Assembly: GCF_900176885.1 (NCBI RefSeq)
Contig: NZ_LT839648.1
Span: 497,049 to 561,048, forward strand
Direction of reading: 5' to 3'
Source of the DNA: Oceanobacillus senegalensis
GTDB lineage: Bacteria; Bacillota; Bacilli; Bacillales; Amphibacillaceae
DNA: 64,000 nt
The notes below the pieces were generated by a model, which searched no databases, was not told the origin of the DNA, and saw only the letters and a program-made list of their open reading frames with translations. This document shows, one piece after another, positions 9,651 through 18,559 of this stretch (the stretch's first letter is position 1; the number at the start of each line of letters is the position of its first letter). The translations under genes were made by a program, and so were the position numbers.

Positions 9651-10001
9651 TCACTCCGCAAGTTCAATGGTGTAAACCCCTCTAGAAGTACTCACAATAA
9701 ATCGATTTCCTTCAAATTCATACAAGGCAGAGTTTTCTAGTGGAATTTCATAAAGCTCGGATGGTAGAGACTCAAAGTTGTTGGTAGTTGTTTCGATGAC
9801 ACCACTACCATTTAAATTTAACGAATACATGGATTCATAATCATCTATTGTATTTGGATTTTTCGAATAGGAGATGGCACTTAAATCCATTAATGTTTCA
9901 TCAAAATCATCTAATTCATGTTTTACTATTTTAATTTTTCGGCCGTTCCATTGTTTAATTAATTCATTAAATTCTTCGATAGACAAAAAGAGCTGATCCA
10001 T
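9651..10001 (-). CDS. Hypothetical protein between yhbH and spoVR
   Basis: A 116-residue acidic protein of no recognised family. It has no signal peptide or membrane segment. It looks like a small mixed alpha/beta protein with a helical start ([14 protein letters not shown]) and strands towards the C-terminus. The ATG at 10001 follows AGGAGGG, a strong site, so it is probably translated. It is divergent from spoVR (126 bp between the starts) and convergent to yhbH, so it interrupts a conserved sporulation cluster. Function unknown. Confidence 0.75.
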   Translation of the reverse strand: MDQLFLSIEEFNELIKQWNGRKIKIVKHELDDFDETLMDLSAISYSKNPNTIDDYESMYSLNLNGSGVIETTTNNFESLPSELYEIPLENSALYEFEGNRFIVSTSRGVYTIELAE

Positions 10002-10127
10002 GGTTATCCCTCCTGTATTAAATTTTCCCTCCGTTTCGGAAAATCATACAGGATAAACGCATTTCGTGGTTCATTATTTATAACTTGTTTCATAAACTGT
10101 ATAAAGCCAGTTTGGAGGGGATTACAT

Positions 10128-11543
10128 TTGTCGATGACAAAAGAACTTACTTACGCGATTGATGAGATTACGGAAATTGCGTCAGATTTTGGTCTCGATT
10201 TCTACCCAATGCGTTATGAAATTTGTCCAGCAGATATTATTTATACTTTTGGTGCATACGGAATGCCGACTCGATTTTCGCACTGGAGTTTTGGAAAGCA
10301 GTTCCATCGAATGAAACTGCAATATGATCTTGGGTTAAGTCAAATTTATGAATTAGTTATTAATTCAAATCCATGCTACGCCTTTTTACTTAATACGAAT
10401 ACATTGATACAAAATAAGCTAATCATTGCACATGTTTTGGCACATTGTGATTTCTTTAAAAACAATGTACGCTTCTCCAATACAAGAAGAGATATGGTAG
10501 AAAGTATGACAGCAACAGCGGAGCGAATTGCAGAATATGAAATGATTTATGGAAAAGATGAAGTAGAGCAATTCCTTGATGCGGTTCTTTCTATTCAGGA
10601 ACATATTGACCCTTCGATTATTAAGTCCAAGCTTTCTTATGAGGAGATAGAAGAGGAGATAGAAGAAGAGGAATCATATGTTACCAAGACACCTTATGAT
10701 GATCTCTGGGATCTAGATAAGAAATTAGAAGAGACAAAGCCAAAGAAAAGGAAAAGAGTGAAAAAGTTCCCGCCACAACCTGAAAAGGACCTATTATTAT
10801 TTATTGAAGAGTATAGCCGCGAGTTAGAGGATTGGCAGCGTGACATCTTAACGATGATGCGGGAAGAAATGTTATATTTCTGGCCACAGTTAGAAACAAA
10901 AATCATGAACGAAGGTTGGGCATCCTATTGGCATCAACGAATTTTACGTGAAATGGATTTAACGACAGAGGAAACGATTGAATTTTCAAAGTTAAATGCA
11001 GGTGTTGTACAGCCATCCAAAACACAGATTAATCCTTATTATTTAGGATTGAAAATTTTTGAGGATATTGAGGAGCGTTACAATAATCCTACTGATGAGA
11101 TGAGAGAATTAGGATATAAGCCTGGTAGTGGTAGGGAAAAAATCTTTGAAGTGCGGGAAATTGAATCAGATATTTCATTTATCCGTAATTACCTAACTAA
11201 AGATTTAGCACAGCAGGAAGATATGTATTTGTTCGAGAAAAAGGGAAGGGATTACCGGATTTCCACAAAGGATTATGAAGCGGTTCGAGATCAGCTTGTT
11301 TCCATGCGAGTGAATGGTGGATTTCCATATATCACGGTGAATAATGGTGATTATGACCGAAACGGTGAACTTTATCTCATGCATAACTATGAGGGCATAG
11401 AGTTGGACTTACATTATTTAGAGCATGTTCTACCTTATATTTATCAATTATGGGGAAGAAAAGTTCATATGGAAACGGTTATAGAGAAAAAGGAAGTACT
11501 TTACACGTATGATGGGAAAAGGGTGTCGAAGAAGAGCCTATAG
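10128..11543 (+). CDS. spoVR: Stage V sporulation protein R
   Basis: A 471-residue SpoVR, needed in Bacillus for normal spore cortex formation. The highly conserved block [20 protein letters not shown] (about residues 22-41), the following [18 protein letters not shown] and [13 protein letters not shown] are all present. A charged Glu/Lys-rich stretch ([12 protein letters not shown]) sits near residue 173. The ATG at 10134 or the TTG at 10128 could be the start; GGAGGGG suits both. It completes the prkA-yhbH-spoVR set and is closed by the terminator at 11558. Confidence 0.96.
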   Translation: MSMTKELTYAIDEITEIASDFGLDFYPMRYEICPADIIYTFGAYGMPTRFSHWSFGKQFHRMKLQYDLGLSQIYELVINSNPCYAFLLNTNTLIQNKLIIAHVLAHCDFFKNNVRFSNTRRDMVESMTATAERIAEYEMIYGKDEVEQFLDAVLSIQEHIDPSIIKSKLSYEEIEEEIEEEESYVTKTPYDDLWDLDKKLEETKPKKRKRVKKFPPQPEKDLLLFIEEYSRELEDWQRDILTMMREEMLYFWPQLETKIMNEGWASYWHQRILREMDLTTEETIEFSKLNAGVVQPSKTQINPYYLGLKIFEDIEERYNNPTDEMRELGYKPGSGREKIFEVREIESDISFIRNYLTKDLAQQEDMYLFEKKGRDYRISTKDYEAVRDQLVSMRVNGGFPYITVNNGDYDRNGELYLMHNYEGIELDLHYLEHVLPYIYQLWGRKVHMETVIEKKEVLYTYDGKRVSKKSL

Positions 11544-11557
11544 ATGATTCAATAAGG

Positions 11558-11597
11558 ACGGTTCTCGTGATGAAAATCTTGAGAACCGTTGTTTTTG
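11558..11597 (+). terminator. Terminator after spoVR
   Basis: ACGGTTCTC (11558-11566) pairs with GAGAACCGT (11581-11589) and is followed by TGTTTTTG. Confidence 0.8.
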
Positions 11598-11640
11598 TAT
11601 TATTTAGTTACAGCATCCTCAACTCTCTTTGTTGATTTAC

Positions 11641-12120
11641 TCATTTATTACCCTTACTAGGACATGGCTTCACATTTTTCTTTAGTAAAATATCTAGTGC
11701 CTTTTTTATATTTGATACATGTAGATAAATATATCCATCTTCCCCTAAATAAAAGGATATTACCTCTACTCTGCACCACAATTGGTTATAAAGATTGCTA
11801 AAGCCACCTGGAATACCATCTGGAATCCTATTATTCGAAATGGTAATGATTTTTTCCATTTTAAAACGTGTTCTTAGAGCTTGAAGTGTGTTACTTACTA
11901 CTCGAAGGTCTCTCTTGCTTTCGGATTCACTTGTCCCGGGTACAAGCCTTACAAAATTTTTATTATTTTTGGTTCGAGTTGTAGAATAGCCAGAAATATT
12001 TACAGATTCGTCTGCAATGGTATCTAAAATAACAGCTAAGGTTTTGTCGTCCGTAATAAAAGAAAACTCAGTTCTTATACTAATTCCAGCTTTTTTTAAC
12101 TTTTTATTGGAGGTCGTCAC
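11641..12120 (-). CDS. Hypothetical protein, possibly tandem ACT-like
   Basis: A 159-residue soluble protein with no firm family. The pattern looks like two ACT-type beta-alpha-beta units: an N-terminal one (FSFITDDKTLAVILDTIADE, then a strand FVRLVPG) and a C-terminal one (GIPGGFSNLYNQLW, then VEVISFYLGEDGYIYLHVSN). The ACT reading is inference from periodicity and the GIPGGFSN loop. The GTG start follows GGGGGTGAAAAT. It is transcribed away from the T-box-controlled SAM hydrolase. Confidence 0.7.
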   Translation of the reverse strand: MTTSNKKLKKAGISIRTEFSFITDDKTLAVILDTIADESVNISGYSTTRTKNNKNFVRLVPGTSESESKRDLRVVSNTLQALRTRFKMEKIITISNNRIPDGIPGGFSNLYNQLWCRVEVISFYLGEDGYIYLHVSNIKKALDILLKKNVKPCPSKGNK

Positions 12121-12475
12121 ATTTTCACCCCCTTTAAACCCTTTTAATAATTAGCTGGAAGTTGGGCTATTTTATGGATCTTGTAAAATAATTCTATATT
12201 TAAACAATCATTACTTCAAACGATATAACCTCATAGCCAAAAAGAGTCAAATGATTCCTGTAATCAGACTTTTAATTATGATTAATATATCTTATTCATA
12301 AACCAATCGTGTTACAAGTTAATTTGTCCATCATTTTGAGTCTATTTTTAGAGAAAGTTTATCGAGCAAGCCCATAAAAGACCTGGGCACAATGGTGGGT
12401 ATTAGTCTGTTCCTCGCGGTTAAGTCGAATTTAAATAATAACTTTGCGATGACAGGATAAACTGAAAGAAATCTC
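12121..12475. other. Intergenic stretch with no supported gene
   Basis: This is AT-rich DNA between the divergent unknown gene and the T-box promoter. A minus-strand reading frame crosses 12331-12654, but it lacks a ribosome binding site and overlaps the T-box leader. Its last 40 codons look somewhat protein-like and might be a remnant. Confidence 0.4.
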
Positions 12476-12504
12476 TTGATTATCCAAAAATTTTGGACTA
12501 TAAT
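12476..12504 (+). promoter_or_regulatory. Sigma-A promoter of the T-box transcript
   Basis: TTGATT (12476-12481), a 17-base spacer, then a perfect TATAAT (12499-12504). Transcription would begin near 12511, just before the T-box leader. Confidence 0.7.
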
Positions 12505-12510
12505 AAATTT

Positions 12511-12828
12511 AATAATTAAATAAATGTATTTTTTAAAGACAATGAAAAGGAAAAGTAGGATTTTGCTATTTTTCACAGAGAGCTTCGGTAGCTGAAAAGA
12601 AGTAAAAATACGAATCTGAACAATGGCCTTTGAGTTTCGTGCTGAACGTATCATCTGATATGAGTAGGTTCCGACGAGTTTTGGTGCTCGTTATCAACAC
12701 CACAGTATAAAGAGCTTATAGACTCACGTACTTGATAAGGCTGCATGTGTGAGCATGTAGTAAAGTAAGGTGGTACCACGTATATCAAACCACGTCCTTA
12801 CCGATAATCGGTAAAGACGTGGTTTTTT
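12511..12828 (+). promoter_or_regulatory. T-box leader, predicted Met (AUG) specifier
   Basis: The T-box core AAGGTGGTACCACG is at 12767-12780. It is followed by a terminator whose stem AACCACGTC (12788-12796) pairs with GACGTGGTT (12816-12824) before a T run; the 5' arm can instead pair with the T-box region. Upstream, the stem I distal element CAGAGAGC with a GGTAGCTG loop lies near 12580-12600. The specifier region GAACAATGGCCTTTGAG puts ATG at 12623-12625, followed by a purine. AAT would be the alternative reading. Uncharged tRNA would favour readthrough into the SAM hydrolase gene. Confidence 0.85.
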
Positions 12829-12853
12829 AATTGACATAGAAGTTGGAGGAATC

Positions 12854-13711
12854 GTGTTGAGTAAACATTTAGTATTACAAACTGATTTTGGACTTAGTGA
12901 TGGTGCAGTTAGTGCAATGTATGGGGTGGCCCTATCAGTCGACCCGAGTATTCGTATTTTTAACTTAACTCACGAAATAACCCAACATAATATTTGGGAA
13001 GGATCGTATCGGCTATTTCAGACGATCAATTATTGGCCAGAAGAGACTGTTTTTGTATCTGTGGTAGATCCAGGAGTAGGAACGGATCGTCTAAGTGTTG
13101 TAGTAAAAACAGCGAAAAACCAATATATAGTCACACCAAACAATGGAACATTAACCCATATTAAAGATAGTGTTGGGATTGTGGAAGCAAGGATTATTGA
13201 TGAGAAAGTTAATCGTTTGCCAAATTCTGGTGAGTCATATACATTTCATGGACGAGATGTATATGCCTATACGGGAGCAAGGCTTGCTTCAGGAGTTATT
13301 TCTTATGAGGAAGTGGGTCCAACACTAGATGTAGAAAAACTGGTTGAACTTCCATTGACGAAAGCTAGTTATGATAAGGAAGGAATCGAAGGAAATATTG
13401 ATATTCTTGATATTCGCTTTGGAAACTTATGGACCAATATTGGGCGTGAAATATTTATAGAAGCAGGAATTCAATATGGCGATTCGTTGGAAGTGACAAT
13501 AGAAAATAATCGACGTCATATTTACAAAAATATTATTAAATTTGGTCGTTCTTTCGCTGATAGCCATTTAGGGGAACCCATTTTATTTGTCAATTCATTA
13601 GATAAAATTGGGGTGGCAATCAATCAGGGATCATTTGCTAAAGCTTATCATATTGAGACAGGTGCAAACTGGAAAATTAGCATTCGAAGTATGGAGAGAA
13701 AGTTCTCGTAA
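12854..13711 (+). CDS. SAM hydroxide adenosyltransferase (DUF62/SAM hydrolase)
   Basis: A 285-residue member of the fluorinase-like family, which hydrolyses S-adenosylmethionine to adenosine and methionine. Diagnostic motifs are LQTDFGLSDGAVSAMYG at the N-terminus, VSVVDPGVGTDR near residue 75, VTPNNGTLT, and TFHGRDVYAYTGARLASG near residue 128. The Asp/Arg/His features expected of the hydrolase rather than the fluorinase branch appear intact. The start is GTG 12854 or, with better spacing from GGAGG, TTG 12857. It is a single-gene transcript behind a T-box. A Met-type specifier would tie it to methionine supply. Confidence 0.9.
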   Translation: MLSKHLVLQTDFGLSDGAVSAMYGVALSVDPSIRIFNLTHEITQHNIWEGSYRLFQTINYWPEETVFVSVVDPGVGTDRLSVVVKTAKNQYIVTPNNGTLTHIKDSVGIVEARIIDEKVNRLPNSGESYTFHGRDVYAYTGARLASGVISYEEVGPTLDVEKLVELPLTKASYDKEGIEGNIDILDIRFGNLWTNIGREIFIEAGIQYGDSLEVTIENNRRHIYKNIIKFGRSFADSHLGEPILFVNSLDKIGVAINQGSFAKAYHIETGANWKISIRSMERKFS

Positions 13712-13728
13712 TGCCTATTTTTGACAAA

Positions 13729-13762
13729 CAAACCTATTCTAAAAAGAGAATAGGTTTGTTTA
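13729..13762. terminator. Terminator between converging genes
   Basis: CAAACCTATTCT (13729-13740) pairs with AGAATAGGTTTG (13747-13758). T-rich sequence on both outer sides suggests it works in both directions. Confidence 0.75.
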
Positions 13763-13815
13763 AACAGCACTATGATTGTTTGTGTATTAAATAGCTTTTT
13801 GTTCTACAATAGGGC

Positions 13816-14007
13816 TTATTCTGCTCGCTTTCGTTTAAAAATTAACTCAAAGAAAGAAGGTGTCCCATAATGTTTTATACCAGGTGCAAAGATTTGCACT
13901 AACTCCCAACCTTCCTTTTCATGATCATACACAATTTGATGGTAATCTTCCTCGGGATTAAGCTTAAAAGATGATAAATTAACCTTCACAAATTTATGTT
14001 CATACAT
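13816..14007 (-). CDS. DUF4177 domain protein
   Basis: A 63-residue protein of the DUF4177 type, recognised by the start YEHKFVKV and the central DHEKEGWELVQIFAPG. The family is small and its function is unknown. The ATG follows GGGGG at suitable spacing. It is monocistronic and convergent with the SAM hydrolase gene. Confidence 0.75.
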   Translation of the reverse strand: MYEHKFVKVNLSSFKLNPEEDYHQIVYDHEKEGWELVQIFAPGIKHYGTPSFFELIFKRKRAE

Positions 14008-14309
14008 ACATTGACCCCCTTCAAGAAACTTTTGTCATTTATTTATAATATACGTGTTGTAGAATAAAAGGATTCATTGGTGAATAACCCACTAATTGTA
14101 GATTCACTTTATTCATCTGCATTATTTCTGAAAGTCATTATTTATAACTATATTTTTCCGGCGGTTAGTTATTTCTCCTTTGTTTCCATTGTTTGTCTCT
14201 GACGCTTGATTAAATGCTACATTTTCTTCCAATTAAATTAGAATTGCCAGGTTATAACAAAGAAGTATGCTATCCGGATTCCTATTTAGCATTTAACGAT
14301 ATGATGATA
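14008..14309. other. Intergenic region before the kynurenine operon
   Basis: Nothing gene-like is visible here. The region separates the divergent DUF4177 gene from the kyn promoter. No clear operator palindrome was found. Confidence 0.4.
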
Positions 14310-14338
14310 TTGACATGATATCAGTCATAAAATAGAAT
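14310..14338 (+). promoter_or_regulatory. Sigma-A promoter of kynUAB
   Basis: A perfect TTGACA (14310-14315), a 17-base spacer, then TAGAAT (14333-14338). It is placed 35 bases before the kynU start. Confidence 0.75.
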
Positions 14339-14372
14339 GGGATTATTCAGAAAATTATAAGAGGTGGTTTGT

Positions 14373-15659
14373 GTGGAAAAGGTAAATTTTGATAGATCTC
14401 TTGACTATGCTCACCAGCTTGATAAAGAAGATGAGTTACGATGTTATCAGCATGAATTTTATCGTCAACCGGATACCATTTATATGGATGGTAATTCCTT
14501 GGGACTTTTGTCAAAGAGGGCTGAGAACTCCTTATTAACTATGTTAGACACATGGAAAGTTCACGGGATTGATGGATGGCTCAACGGAAAACATCCATGG
14601 TTTTATTTATCCGAGAAGTTAGGGGAAATGAGCGCTAGTCTAATTGGTGCCAAAAAAGAGGAAGTGATCATAACCGGATCAACCACAGTTAATCTCCATC
14701 AACTTCTTGCCACATTTTATAAACCAGAAGGAAAGCGAACAAAGATATTAGCGGATGAGTTGAACTTCCCTTCTGATATTTACGCCATAAAAAGTCATCT
14801 TCAATTACGTGGTTTCAATCCAGATGAACATCTTATTCTTGTAAAGTCAAAAGATGGACATATAATAGCAGAGAAGGATATTTTGGATGTGATGACAGAT
14901 GAAATCGCGTTGGCAGTCTTTCCAAGTGTGCTTTATCGCAGTGGACAATTACTTGACATAGCACGTATAACAGAAAAAGCACACGAACAAGGAATTTTAA
15001 TAGGTTTTGATTTATGTCATTCGATTGGGTCACTTCCTCATTTATTAGATAATTGGAAGGTTGATTTCGCATTTTGGTGTACGTATAAATATGTAAATGG
15101 TGGTCCGGGTTCAGCTGCAGGAATTTATGTTCATAAGAAACATTTACCGAAGAAGCCCGGTCTTAGTGGTTGGTTTGGTTCGGATAAAAAAATGCAGTTT
15201 GATATGGATTTAACGATGAATCCCGCTACGACCGCTGGGGCCCTTCAAATTGGAACACCAAATGTTTTAAGCGCCGCACCATTACTAGGTTCCTTAGAGA
15301 TGTTTCAAGAAGTAGGGATCAATAAAATACGTACTAAGTCTCTTAAACTAACTAAATATATGATGACATTAATCGAAAACGAGTTACAAGAATATGATTT
15401 TACCATAGCAAATCCAAAAGAAGATAATAGAAGAGGTGGCCACATTTATCTGGAACATCCTGAGGCCGCACGAATTTGTAAGGCGTTGAAACAAGAAAAT
15501 ATTATCCCTGACTTTCGTCCCCCTTCAGGAATACGTATAGCCCCTGTTGCACTGTATAATTCGTTTGAAGATGTGTGGAGAGTTGTTCAGATTTTGAAAA
15601 GGCTGATGAAGGAAGGACGTTACCAGCAATTTGAAAACAAGCGTGATATTGTATCTTGA
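14373..15659 (+). CDS. kynU: Kynureninase
   Basis: About 428 residues. A PLP enzyme splitting kynurenine to anthranilate and alanine. It shows [11 protein letters not shown] (about residue 33), the family block [20 protein letters not shown] near residue 215, and [19 protein letters not shown] carrying the PLP-binding Lys. The GTG at 14373 is preferred because AGAGGTGG lies five bases upstream; a GTG at 14364 overlaps that site. It is first in a three-gene operon with kynA and kynB, forming the whole tryptophan-to-anthranilate route. Confidence 0.96.
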   Translation: MEKVNFDRSLDYAHQLDKEDELRCYQHEFYRQPDTIYMDGNSLGLLSKRAENSLLTMLDTWKVHGIDGWLNGKHPWFYLSEKLGEMSASLIGAKKEEVIITGSTTVNLHQLLATFYKPEGKRTKILADELNFPSDIYAIKSHLQLRGFNPDEHLILVKSKDGHIIAEKDILDVMTDEIALAVFPSVLYRSGQLLDIARITEKAHEQGILIGFDLCHSIGSLPHLLDNWKVDFAFWCTYKYVNGGPGSAAGIYVHKKHLPKKPGLSGWFGSDKKMQFDMDLTMNPATTAGALQIGTPNVLSAAPLLGSLEMFQEVGINKIRTKSLKLTKYMMTLIENELQEYDFTIANPKEDNRRGGHIYLEHPEAARICKALKQENIIPDFRPPSGIRIAPVALYNSFEDVWRVVQILKRLMKEGRYQQFENKRDIVS

Positions 15660-15713
15660 GTAAGTATAATAGGTTTTGTATGCGTTTACATTAGTGGGGA
15701 GGAGTAGATAATA

Positions 15714-16547
15714 TTGGCTAACCATACGAATGAAGAAAAAGGAATTCAAACGGATTTCCAAAATAAAATGACGTATGCCGATTATTTGCAGTTAGACGAC
15801 ATATTATCTAGCCAAAAAAACATTACAAATCACCATGATGAAATGTTATTTATTATTATTCACCAGGTACAGGAACTATGGATAAAACTAATTTTACATG
15901 AATTGAGAGCGGCTACAGAGGCTATTGAGAATGGAGTGATGCAACCTGCATTTAAAATGCTTGCACGTGTCACCCGAATACAGTATCAGTTGATTCAGGC
16001 ATGGGAAGTACTGTCAACGCTAACACCAGCGGAATATTTGGAGTTTCGCGATAAACTTGGAAATGCATCGGGATTTCAGTCATACCAATATCGATTAATG
16101 GAGTTTGCTCTTGGTTATAAAAAAGACTCGATATTAAAAATTTATAAGAAGGACCAGGAAAAGCATGATATATTAAAAAAAGCTTATCATCAGCCAAGTA
16201 TTTATGATGCCGCCATTAAAGCCTTGGCTAGATCGGGATTTGATATTCATTCAGACATATTAAACCGCGATTTTTCCAAAACATATGAAGCAGATGTTAG
16301 TGTAAAGAAGGCATGGAAACATGTATATGAAAATACTTCAGACAATTGGAATTTATATCAATTAGCTGAAAAGATGGTTGATGTGGAAGATGCGTTATCA
16401 CAGTGGCGTTTTCGCCATATGAAGACAGTGGAAAGAATTATTGGACATAAAGTTGGGACAGGTGGATCATCAGGTGTAGGCTATTTGAAAAAGGTTCTAG
16501 ATCATCGTTTTTTTCCAGAGTTGTGGGATGTTCGAACGGAGTTTTAA
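15714..16547 (+). CDS. kynA: Tryptophan 2,3-dioxygenase
   Basis: A 277-residue haem dioxygenase converting tryptophan to N-formylkynurenine, the first step of the pathway. The active-site block [20 protein letters not shown] (about residues 43-62), [10 protein letters not shown], and the C-terminal [20 protein letters not shown] with the proximal haem His are all present. The TTG start follows GGGGAGGAG. It lies 54 bp after kynU and 73 bp before kynB. Confidence 0.97.
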   Translation: MANHTNEEKGIQTDFQNKMTYADYLQLDDILSSQKNITNHHDEMLFIIIHQVQELWIKLILHELRAATEAIENGVMQPAFKMLARVTRIQYQLIQAWEVLSTLTPAEYLEFRDKLGNASGFQSYQYRLMEFALGYKKDSILKIYKKDQEKHDILKKAYHQPSIYDAAIKALARSGFDIHSDILNRDFSKTYEADVSVKKAWKHVYENTSDNWNLYQLAEKMVDVEDALSQWRFRHMKTVERIIGHKVGTGGSSGVGYLKKVLDHRFFPELWDVRTEF

Positions 16548-16620
16548 TAGCGGAGTTTGAATAAAAATACAAAAAGAGCCTTCAATAAAGAATTGTTATA
16601 CAATAAAAGTAGGTGATAGA

Positions 16621-17253
16621 ATGAAGGAAAAACAATGGATAGATATTTCAATGGTACTAACAAATGAGATAGGTACATGGCCTGGCGATACTCCATTCAC
16701 CTATCAGCTAAGTTTTACAAAAGAACAGACGAAATCAGCAAATATTGGAGAAATTTCTACTAGTGTCCATACAGGTACGCATATTGATGCTCCGTTTCAT
16801 TATGATAACACTGGGGAAAAGGTACATGAACTGGATGTCTCGTTATTTGTTGGCCTTGCTAAAGTTGTTGATGTCAGAGGAAATACAATGATTGGAAGAA
16901 AAGAACTGGAAAAATTTAATCTGGATGGGGTCAGTCGTCTTTTATTAAGGTCATTGGATAGAAAAGATCAGCAGTTTCCGGACAATTTCCCTGTCTTACG
17001 GGAAGACATTGGCCCATTTCTAAAGGAAAAAGGAATACATCTGATTGGTACGGATTGTCCTTCTGTTGATCCAGTTAACAGCAAGAGCTTAAGAGCCCAC
17101 CATTCATTAAATGAGAATGGGGTATATATCTTGGAAAATTTGGTATTAAAAGATGTGAATCCAGGAGAATATGAGTTAATCGCATTACCTTTATCCATTT
17201 ATGGTGGTGATGCAAGTCCAGTACGAGCAGTTTTAAGAAGACAGTTCTCATGA
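16621..17253 (+). CDS. kynB: Kynurenine formamidase (arylformamidase)
   Basis: A 210-residue metal-dependent hydrolase of the cyclase family. It converts N-formylkynurenine to kynurenine and formate. The metal-binding motif is SVHTGTHIDAPFHY near residue 50, with the upstream substrate loop IGTWPGDTPF. The conserved TDCPSVDP lies near residue 145. The ATG follows AGGTGATAG. It closes the kynUAB operon, so tryptophan can be taken to anthranilate. Confidence 0.95.
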   Translation: MKEKQWIDISMVLTNEIGTWPGDTPFTYQLSFTKEQTKSANIGEISTSVHTGTHIDAPFHYDNTGEKVHELDVSLFVGLAKVVDVRGNTMIGRKELEKFNLDGVSRLLLRSLDRKDQQFPDNFPVLREDIGPFLKEKGIHLIGTDCPSVDPVNSKSLRAHHSLNENGVYILENLVLKDVNPGEYELIALPLSIYGGDASPVRAVLRRQFS

Positions 17254-17274
17254 TGCAAATTTCATGAGAACTGT
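17241..17274 (+). terminator. Hairpin at the end of kynB
   Basis: ACAGTTCTCATGA (17241-17253) pairs perfectly with TCATGAGAACTGT (17262-17274). The stem includes the stop codon and lacks a T run, so it may act as a transcript-stabilising or weak terminating structure. Confidence 0.55.
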
Positions 17275-17477
17275 AACCAGCAAGGTGGTTTGTGATGTGA
17301 CACACTTGCTTGTGATAGGTAAACTCTGCTTTTGCATTATAATTTGATGGTAATCTTCCATATATAGGCTGCTTTTTTTGGAAGGAGCCAGTTTAATTCA
17401 TCTTTATTGCAATTTTTATCGTAAACTTGGATTTTTTGTTATATGATAGTATATATAGCGTGAAGTGGGGGATTTAC

Positions 17478-17696
17478 TTGTATTGGATCAACGTAGATAA
17501 GTCAACAAAGACGGTTACTATACATAAACCAGGATGTATTCACATTCCAAGAAAAGAGCCAAAGTCTAAGGGTTTGGAACGGGAACGGAAGGCAGGCGGA
17601 TGGTTTTCTATCCAACCGATAGAGGAGGATTGGCAGCTTTTTTATCAATCTTATCCTGATTATGAGAGAAAGAAATGTACTTCGTGTAATCCTTAA
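17478..17696 (+). CDS. Small Cys/His-containing hypothetical protein
   Basis: A 72-residue protein of unknown family. It has HKPGCIHIP near the N-terminus and ends KKCTSCNP. The Cys/His placement could make one zinc site, but this is inference. The TTG at 17478 follows GGGGG at normal spacing; an ATG at 17427 is in frame but has no ribosome binding site. It is monocistronic and followed by a TIR-bounded repeat. Confidence 0.65.
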   Translation: MYWINVDKSTKTVTIHKPGCIHIPRKEPKSKGLERERKAGGWFSIQPIEEDWQLFYQSYPDYERKKCTSCNP

Positions 17697-17705
17697 TCCT
17701 TTATA

Positions 17706-17812
17706 GGTTGTTCAAAAGTCCGGTAAAGATGAACATCGATGTTTCTAGTTGGTGAACAGGGAAGGTGCTTCTACTAAAAGCATCACGTTCTTTTTATCCT
17801 CCTTTTTGAACA
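17706..17812. repeat. Small element with terminal inverted repeats
   Basis: The left end TTGTTCAAAA (17708-17717) and right end TTTTGAACA (17804-17812) are inverted repeats enclosing about 85 bases of non-coding DNA. This looks like a MITE-sized intergenic repeat, although no second copy occurs in the window. Confidence 0.4.
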
Positions 17813-17932
17813 CATACTTTGACCGAGTGAGTATAGTATGTATAGTATGTTACTCATGTTGAGGGTAAGGCTTGAATGAGGGGAGAACAGAATTAGTCAA
17901 TGAATTTGATGGACACTAATGGGGGGGATAGG

Positions 17933-18352
17933 ATGTATAAAAAAATTCTTTTAGCAACAGATGGTTCAGAACATGCAAAACGAGCAGCGGAACATGCGAT
18001 TGAATTAGCTAAATTACATGAAGACGCTGTAATCGAAGTGATTTATGTGATTGATCATGACAAAGTGAAAGCAGATGTTTTAGCAAATTGGAATTCTGCT
18101 GATATGAGTAATAAGCGGAAATTACAAATTAAACATATTGAACAAATGGTAAAGGACAAAGGTGTATCCCATGACATTATCTTCTTACACGGAGAACCGG
18201 GACCACAAATTGTTAAACATGCAAATGATAATGATTTTGATGTGGTTGTTATTGGGAGTAGAGGGTTAAATGTTTTACAAGAGTTTGTCTTAGGAAGTGT
18301 TAGTCATAAAGTAGCAAAACATGCCAATTGTCCGGTTATGATTGTAAAATGA
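17933..18352 (+). CDS. Universal stress protein, UspA family
   Basis: A 139-residue cytosolic UspA protein. It starts YKKILLATDGSEHAKRAAEHA and has the ATP-binding signature VIGSRGLNVLQEFVLGSVSHKV near the C-terminus, with G-2x-G-9x-G(S) spacing, so it is likely of the ATP-binding type. The ATG at 17933 follows GGGGGGGA; the in-frame ATG at 17900 has no such site. A terminator at 18363-18398 closes it. Confidence 0.93.
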   Translation: MYKKILLATDGSEHAKRAAEHAIELAKLHEDAVIEVIYVIDHDKVKADVLANWNSADMSNKRKLQIKHIEQMVKDKGVSHDIIFLHGEPGPQIVKHANDNDFDVVVIGSRGLNVLQEFVLGSVSHKVAKHANCPVMIVK

Positions 18353-18362
18353 ATAGATTTAG

Positions 18363-18398
18363 TAAGGCTATCAATATGTTTTGATGGCTTATTTTTTT
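18363..18398 (+). terminator. Terminator after the UspA gene
   Basis: TAAGGCTATCAA (18363-18374) pairs with TTGATGGCTTA (18381-18391), with a wobble or small bulge, and TTTTTTT follows. Confidence 0.75.
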
Positions 18399-18559
18399 AC
18401 GTAAAAAGTTTATAGTGGAGTGGAGGCTATCCGTATACACACATAACTCATGTGGTTCCATCATCATTTTAAATTTTCATTACTAATTTTTGAAATTTCT
18501 GTAACAAACTTCCGTAAATAACGTCTAATATGAAAATAGATTATTACGGGGGCAATGAA

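Noticed and set aside
12331-12654. Minus-strand frame of 107 codons
   Set aside because: It has no ribosome binding site, and half of it is the complement of the T-box leader. Only the last third looks protein-like, too little to call a gene.
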